A DNA stretch of 14,209 nucleotides from positions 1-14,209 of the forward strand of contig JANBPT010001113.1 of NCBI GenBank assembly GCA_027575765.1, given 5' to 3'. Made by a program: the position numbers and the translations under genes. The stretch is from Tieghemiomyces parasiticus (taxonomy: Eukaryota; Kickxellomycota; Dimargaritomycetes; Dimargaritales; Dimargaritaceae). Positions 9,690-14,209 of this stretch are shown one piece after another. Under the pieces are notes generated by a model. That model did not search any database and was not told where the DNA came from. It saw only the letters and a list, made by a program, of their open reading frames with translations. Each line of letters opens with the position of its first letter. The stretch's first letter is position 1.

Positions 9690-10142
9690 TAGCCGACAGC
9701 GATTCAACCATCACCATTATCCTTCGCCGCCCTTCGTGTCCTCCCCAACCCGTTGCTCTCTCCCTCACTCAGCCTTAGACCCCTCGCCTTCCCCTCGCTT
9801 TGGTGATGAACTGATCCTGTCACCTCCACGGTACCCTGTCCATATTCATTTATTAATTCTCTTTCTTTACTGGCAATGATTGATGCTGGGAGTAAAGGGT
9901 GAGTGTTTCTTTTATTTATTTTTTTGGCTAAACTCTCAAGCGACGGGTATTCCACATCTGTTCCCCGCTTCCGGCCATCAAAAGTTGGGTGGCGAGGAGG
10001 GCTGGTCATCTATTGCTTTACGATCCTGGGTATTGCCAAGCATCTATCGCCTGAGGGCGAGAACAGTACCAGGGGAGAGTCTTTATCGCCATTTAGATAG
10101 TACTTTACTAATCTAGGTATATTGCTGGGTAAGGGGACAGAG

Positions 10143-10175
10143 TACGATTCCATAGCCATCAAACGTTTGATCGTA
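10143..10175. repeat. 14-bp palindrome nested in a shorter inverted repeat
   Basis: ATCAAACGTTTGAT at 10158-10171 is a perfect palindrome. TACGAT at 10143-10148 pairs with ATCGTA at 10170-10175, so the two structures share the last bases and are mutually exclusive. About one 14-bp palindrome is expected by chance in this length. Confidence 0.3.
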
Positions 10176-11039
10176 GGTGTGAAAATATGCTAATAATGGG
10201 GTGGGAAAAAATATCATCAATCAATGACGAGTAAACGTATGAATTCAAGAATTCAACCTTAAACTAATGTAAAATAATGATCAATAGCGCCTTATTCCGG
10301 TCGAACGGCTCGGGGAAGAGCCCCAAGGGCAGTTGTATGGCCTCTAGAGGACGACAACCCGTACCCCATGACGTGGCCTTCATAAAGTACCAGGACCACT
10401 CCCACCCTCCTATACCGGTCCCGTAGAAGGTTCTACCAGCCCGCCAAGGTGCATTCCAGGGGGTTTCAGTCATACTAGTAAACCCCCAAAACGTTAGTAA
10501 TATGCAATACCAGGCCAATGCGGCCTATAGACGCTCAGTATGCTTCTAAATGTCGCGTCGGATGTAAATTTTCAACTTAATCGCAAGCAAAAAAAATACA
10601 CCCCGAGAAAAGACAATCAAGCCCATGGCCAAAAACATACGCCACTTGACCTGATATAGATATTGTACATATAATGAACATGTAGAACATCACTCTGCAA
10701 TGAAAATGTACGTCATATCCCCTAAACTAGCCTTCATTGACGACAACCATAGGCTTCCATGGTTGGACCATTAGAGAGGTCGTACGGTCCAAACAAAAAA
10801 AATTCATGTGGCCCGGGAGGTGCATATGTGTCCGGGGGCCAGAAATTGGAGCGATCCCGTAGGAGTAGTCGCTGGCCGAACCAGAACCAGGTAACGTTTG
10901 GTTAACGCAACCAGCACCATGTCGCTGTGAAGTTTGGATATTTGTTTGATAGATGACCATAACTTAATGGAATGTGGAAGGCTGGATGGATGGCCACGGC
11001 TACTTCCGGGTCACTAAATGTGTTAAAACACCAACTCCT

Positions 11040-11056
11040 CCCCCCCCAAAAAAAAA
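11040..11056. repeat. C8-A9 double homopolymer
   Basis: Eight C's followed directly by nine A's on the plus strand, similar in kind to the T10-G9 junction at 6218-6236. Confidence 0.85.
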
Positions 11057-11321
11057 CGAAAAATGTATCGGTGACGCTCGGAGCGGGTCGAAAAATTAAA
11101 ACGATAACAAGAAAAGGAATGAAGGGTCCACCCCGACGCCTCGGATTTACGCCAATCCATAGTTCCCGACTGTAAGGTAGATCCTCTTGGTCCCAGTCAC
11201 TTTCCGAGGCGGGGAAGAGATGTAATAGGTGGAAGGATGAGGATGGAGGTACTTATCGCAGTACGGGTGCTAACCCTGCCACGCTGACAAGGATGATTGG
11301 GCCGAAGCGTCACTATGAACC

Positions 11322-11338
11322 ATAATAAATAAATAAAT
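11322..11338. repeat. (AAAT)3-type A/T repeat
   Basis: ATAAT followed by three AAAT units. It is short and of no evident function. Confidence 0.6.
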
Positions 11339-11479
11339 GTAACCTTAAAGCCCACGACAGCAACGACCATGACAACTCCCCTCCCCCAAGCCACCCTCCA
11401 TAACAGCCGCCGCCACGATTGACCGGAGGATGGGCCTGAGCTCTATGATGGGAGTGGGGCAGGAGTAATTACATGTCCT

Positions 11480-11507
11480 CCCTTCTCTCTCTTTTTCTCT
11501 CTCTCCC
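11480..11507. repeat. CT-rich tract
   Basis: A nearly pure run of TC/TTTT on the plus strand (CTCTCTCTTTTTCTCTCTCTCC). Tracts like this often precede fungal genes, but no coding frame worth calling follows. Confidence 0.6.
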
Positions 11508-11857
11508 CGAAGGCTGGACGATGTTGATTGAGAGCGGCGGAGGGCGGGATGTGTTTGACAGGTCGCGGACTGAGGCAGCTGCGCTCATTACTCTCTCGTT
11601 GTCGCATCTCAAGGGACTGTGAGGTCCCTAGTCATTGATAAACGTGGAAGCGTTTGTCACGGTGCATCCAATATAGCAACCTTTTCTTGGACGACCGTCG
11701 GGGCCCCGTCTTGATTTGTCCCTCGTCATCTTTGATTGACGGCCATGTCGCTCCGTCCGTTGACAGCTCATCGTTTATCCACCATCTGTGACCCCTCTTG
11801 CCGTCATACCTCGTTTCGGATGTCACTCACCCCCCCTTTCTTTCCAGTCCTTTCCAT

Positions 11858-11866
11858 CCCCCCCCC
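11858..11866. repeat. C9 homopolymer
   Basis: Nine C's on the plus strand, with a seven-base C run at 11830-11836 close by. Both lie in a pyrimidine-rich stretch of about 50 bases. Confidence 0.8.
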
Positions 11867-12389
11867 TCGCCATGCTCTGATCATCCCCCGCCTAAATTAC
11901 ACCCGTTTGCAGAAGCTTTAGGCCAGCCAGACTTGATGCCTCATATCCATACGGCTGGATTGTACGAATCAGCCGAACGAACTTGCTGAGTACCACTGTC
12001 CCTCACACATTGGTCGGACCGGAATTCACAATCCTGTATTAATAGCATCCACACGCTCGTGAAGGCTGCCATTTGACCAACTTATGTCGGCCGGCCGCAT
12101 CCGAATCCACCGAAAGCCTTCGGTCTGGACTAGAGTTCCGCGTTACCAATTCACCCGCCCTGTTTTCGTTATAGCCCTTCCCGGCATCATATATGCAACT
12201 CAGGGTCCGCAAGCTAGATCGATCCTGTTCATGAATGGTAAGCATACTCCTCCCCCAATCTTTATCGACCATCCCGCCGTCATTTACGCACTTCTTGTCG
12301 GGTATGGGCAATATGGGCCGAGAGGTACACAATTGATGCTGGCAAGTTCCAGTCCTCCCACTTGTAGGGCCCGCGTATGAGGGGGATAG

Positions 12390-12404
12390 AGGAGGAGGAG
12401 GAGG
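12390..12404. repeat. (AGG)5 microsatellite
   Basis: Five AGG units followed by two CGAGG units and a G run, purine-rich on the plus strand. No supported frame crosses it. Confidence 0.8.
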
Positions 12405-12754
12405 CGAGGCGAGGGGGAAAGCTATGCAGAGGTATTGTCATGTGCCGTTGTGTTTAACGCTGATGTATCCGTCAACGTGTCTAGTCCAGGACTCAAAAGC
12501 TTCACTTAGGATCAAGTGACACCATTTTACTGGTTGACGAAGTCCAAGTCGACCCTTGGGGTTGCATAAGCCTAGGGAGGCATATAGGTAAGAAACGAGG
12601 TGAGGGGTGGCGGGCTGACCATTAGCCCTATTCCATATCAACTCCCATCAGCTCATGGGCCGTAGACCCCTCCTCCTGGCCGAGCTGGATAGGCGTAGGG
12701 GATGTGCTCGGTCCAGGTGATGACGAGGTTGCACAACCCGTTGCTGAAGGTGTA

Positions 12755-12770
12755 CAATATATGTATATTG
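12755..12770. repeat. AT-rich near-palindrome beside a C13 tract
   Basis: CAATATA and TATATTG are separated by TG, nine bases before the C13 tract at 12780. It could be a cruciform-prone spot; chance is a sufficient explanation. Confidence 0.3.
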
Positions 12771-12779
12771 AGTGAAGAA

Positions 12780-12792
12780 CCCCCCCCCCCCC
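12780..12792. repeat. C13 homopolymer
   Basis: Thirteen C's on the plus strand, the longest homopolymer in the window. Its exact length is uncertain in any assembly. Confidence 0.85.
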
Positions 12793-12864
12793 GCAGCAGA
12801 CAGGAGTAGCCGCCCGATGTAAATCCCTATAAACGAGTACTCGGAGCAGTAGTAAGGTGTCTCG

Positions 12865-12900
12865 GTATGTATGTGTATGTGTGTGCGTGTGCGTATGTGT
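12865..12900. repeat. Degenerate (GT)n repeat
   Basis: About 36 bases of alternating TG/TA/CG steps (GTATGTATGTGTATGTGTGT, then GCGTGTGCGTATGTGT). It is alternating purine-pyrimidine throughout and so a candidate Z-DNA former. Confidence 0.8.
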
Positions 12901-14194
12901 TGGAGGGGGGCTACACTTGCAGTCTGCTCTCTTGGCGCTCCTTGCCTAGGATTTAGCTTATCGGAAAAGCCTTACTGGTATCCGGTGGATGCGTCGCACA
13001 GGTTTCCGCATGATTCCCATTAGGAGTCACCGGGCATTATCTTGAGCCACCGGCCTCAGTGCGATAGAGGTAGCTACATTTCCCTATTCCCTTTCCCATT
13101 GTCACTCCCCGTACAAAAACGAGATTCAAAGTAAACATCAATAGGTTATGAAAGTGTATACGATGACGTTAAAATGGTATTAGGGGCGACTTGCATCGTA
13201 TGTATTGCTCCCCCCCTCACTGGGCCGGGCTAAGGTCGAATTATCGCGTCGTTTCTATTTTTATGGAGTCTCCCACACACAGCAACACGCGTGCTAAGCA
13301 GCCTCATTACTGTGCAGCTGTAATCAGTTATCCGGTTTGGCCATTGATTTTTATATAGCACCCCTTATTTCTGTTCATCCTGAGCCACTACTATCGAGTT
13401 GCTGTACAGCATGGGTCTCTACTCAATCCGACTCCGGACTTTTTTTCCACGTTGGAGTCCATAATCAATGGGCAGCGTGCTGAGTCAGCGTTACGTAGTG
13501 GGGGCTGAGGGCGCTTGAGTGGGGAGGAGGGGGTGTCCTGGCTACTGCTCTGCCTCCCCACGGCACCGGCGACACCGTCCGCCATGCGGCCGGGGAGTGA
13601 CTAACTCCACATCCTTCGGCCACATGGCGAGTCATCCATAATGAGAGTTGTGGGTGTCTGGTGCCGTTGATGCCAATAAAAAATAAATGGGAGGGAGTGG
13701 GGTCGCATAAGGAGGGGGCGGATGGGCAAAGCGGGTATTGCCTCTCCTCCCCCCTACATATCCTGATATAGACATAACGTGTCCCTCTCTGCTGAGCCCT
13801 TCGGACCCGAATGACATGACACCCTGCACCGAACACGTTGGTGAGACGCACCGCTGGCAGTACAACTGAGATGGATGCCTCGTTACCGCCACGGTATGCT
13901 CTGTAAAATGGTCGTATAGTATCAGGTCAAGAGAGGGCGTATAGAGAGATAAGGAGAAGGCGAGTGAGGCTAATCTCCAACTACCAGGCTGAAAGCGAGG
14001 GGCATGGGAGAGGGGGGAGGGGTACGATAGAAATGTACAAGATCCACGACCTGCGCAATAGTTGACCCGCGCCAGCGAGTATCGCCCATTAAGTTGTACC
14101 GGCTGGGTCATCTGATCACTAGCCAACCAAGAACCAGATCAACAAGCGGTCTGGGAGTACATGGTAGGTAGGATATCAAGAAGCCACTGTAACC

Positions 14195-14209
14195 ATGGCG
14201 GCGGCGGCC
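14195..14209 (+). CDS. Possible first codons of a gene cut by the right edge
   Basis: The last 15 bases read ATG GCG GCG GCG GCC, giving Met and four Ala. The context AACCATGG is close to the ideal eukaryotic start context. A run of alanines after the initiator is a common gene start, but five codons cannot establish a gene. An upstream ATG at 14160-14162 lies in a different frame. The alternative is a chance ATG in a GCG trinucleotide repeat. Confidence 0.25.

Larger units (their letters stand above)
8561..14190. other. Long stretch without a supportable gene, right of the gene island
   Basis: The longest ATG-started ORF is 8567-9103 on the plus strand (178 codons). It crosses an 11-base C run, shows no codon bias and coexists with a 135-codon open frame on the opposite strand, so I do not call it. 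The remaining ORFs are about 175 codons or shorter and unremarkable. The sequence is studded with simple repeats and C runs, with an AT-richer segment at about 9840-11160. No tRNA, rRNA, transposon ends or CRISPR-type repeats were seen. Confidence 0.45.

Noticed and set aside
9704..10009. Minus-strand ORF of 101 codons, Lys/Arg/Glu-rich in its middle
   Set aside because: It has an ATG but mixed codon use and no domain. The plus strand here is CT-rich like a leader, giving no support for a minus-strand gene.
13632..14126. Minus-strand open frame of 164 codons
   Set aside because: No codon bias and no domain; overlapped by another minus-strand open frame (13465-13851).

Overview
The window looks like a gene-poor stretch of a eukaryotic nuclear genome, most likely from a filamentous fungus and probably an ascomycete. 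That placement is an inference from style: a TATA/CCAAT promoter, a pyrimidine-rich leader without ATG, an A at -3 before the start codon, C-ending codons in the one convincing gene, and many microsatellites and long G/C homopolymers. No bacterial organisation is visible: no operons, no Shine-Dalgarno-led ORF series, no rRNA, no convincing tRNA and no CRISPR array. I recognised no protein family anywhere in the window.

The only well-supported gene lies on the minus strand at 7656-7916. It encodes an 86-residue acidic, lysine-free protein very rich in tyrosine (13) and serine (14). Every Tyr codon is TAC and every Asn codon is AAC. It sits in a 1.4-kb island (about 7130-8560) whose minus strand is strongly pyrimidine-rich. 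Upstream on that strand are a CCAAT box, two TATA boxes (8195-8202 and 8023-8031) and a leader with no ATG before the chosen start. Downstream the same frame stays open for 180 codons beyond a single TAG, then ends in a T-rich/A-rich tract that may mark the transcript end.

Region by region: 1-600 is G-rich on the plus strand, so pyrimidine-rich on the minus strand, and could be upstream sequence of a gene beyond the left edge. 600-7100 holds only short, codon-unbiased ORFs plus a few microsatellites. 7130-8560 is the gene island. 8560-14190 again lacks a convincing gene and contains several simple repeats and long C tracts. The last 15 bases carry an ATG in excellent context followed by four alanine codons, possibly the first codons of a gene cut by the right edge.

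If the island is one transcription unit, the layout is a short-leader, long-tail mRNA for a small low-complexity protein surrounded by long non-coding flanks. No interaction between genes can be inferred because only one gene is well supported.
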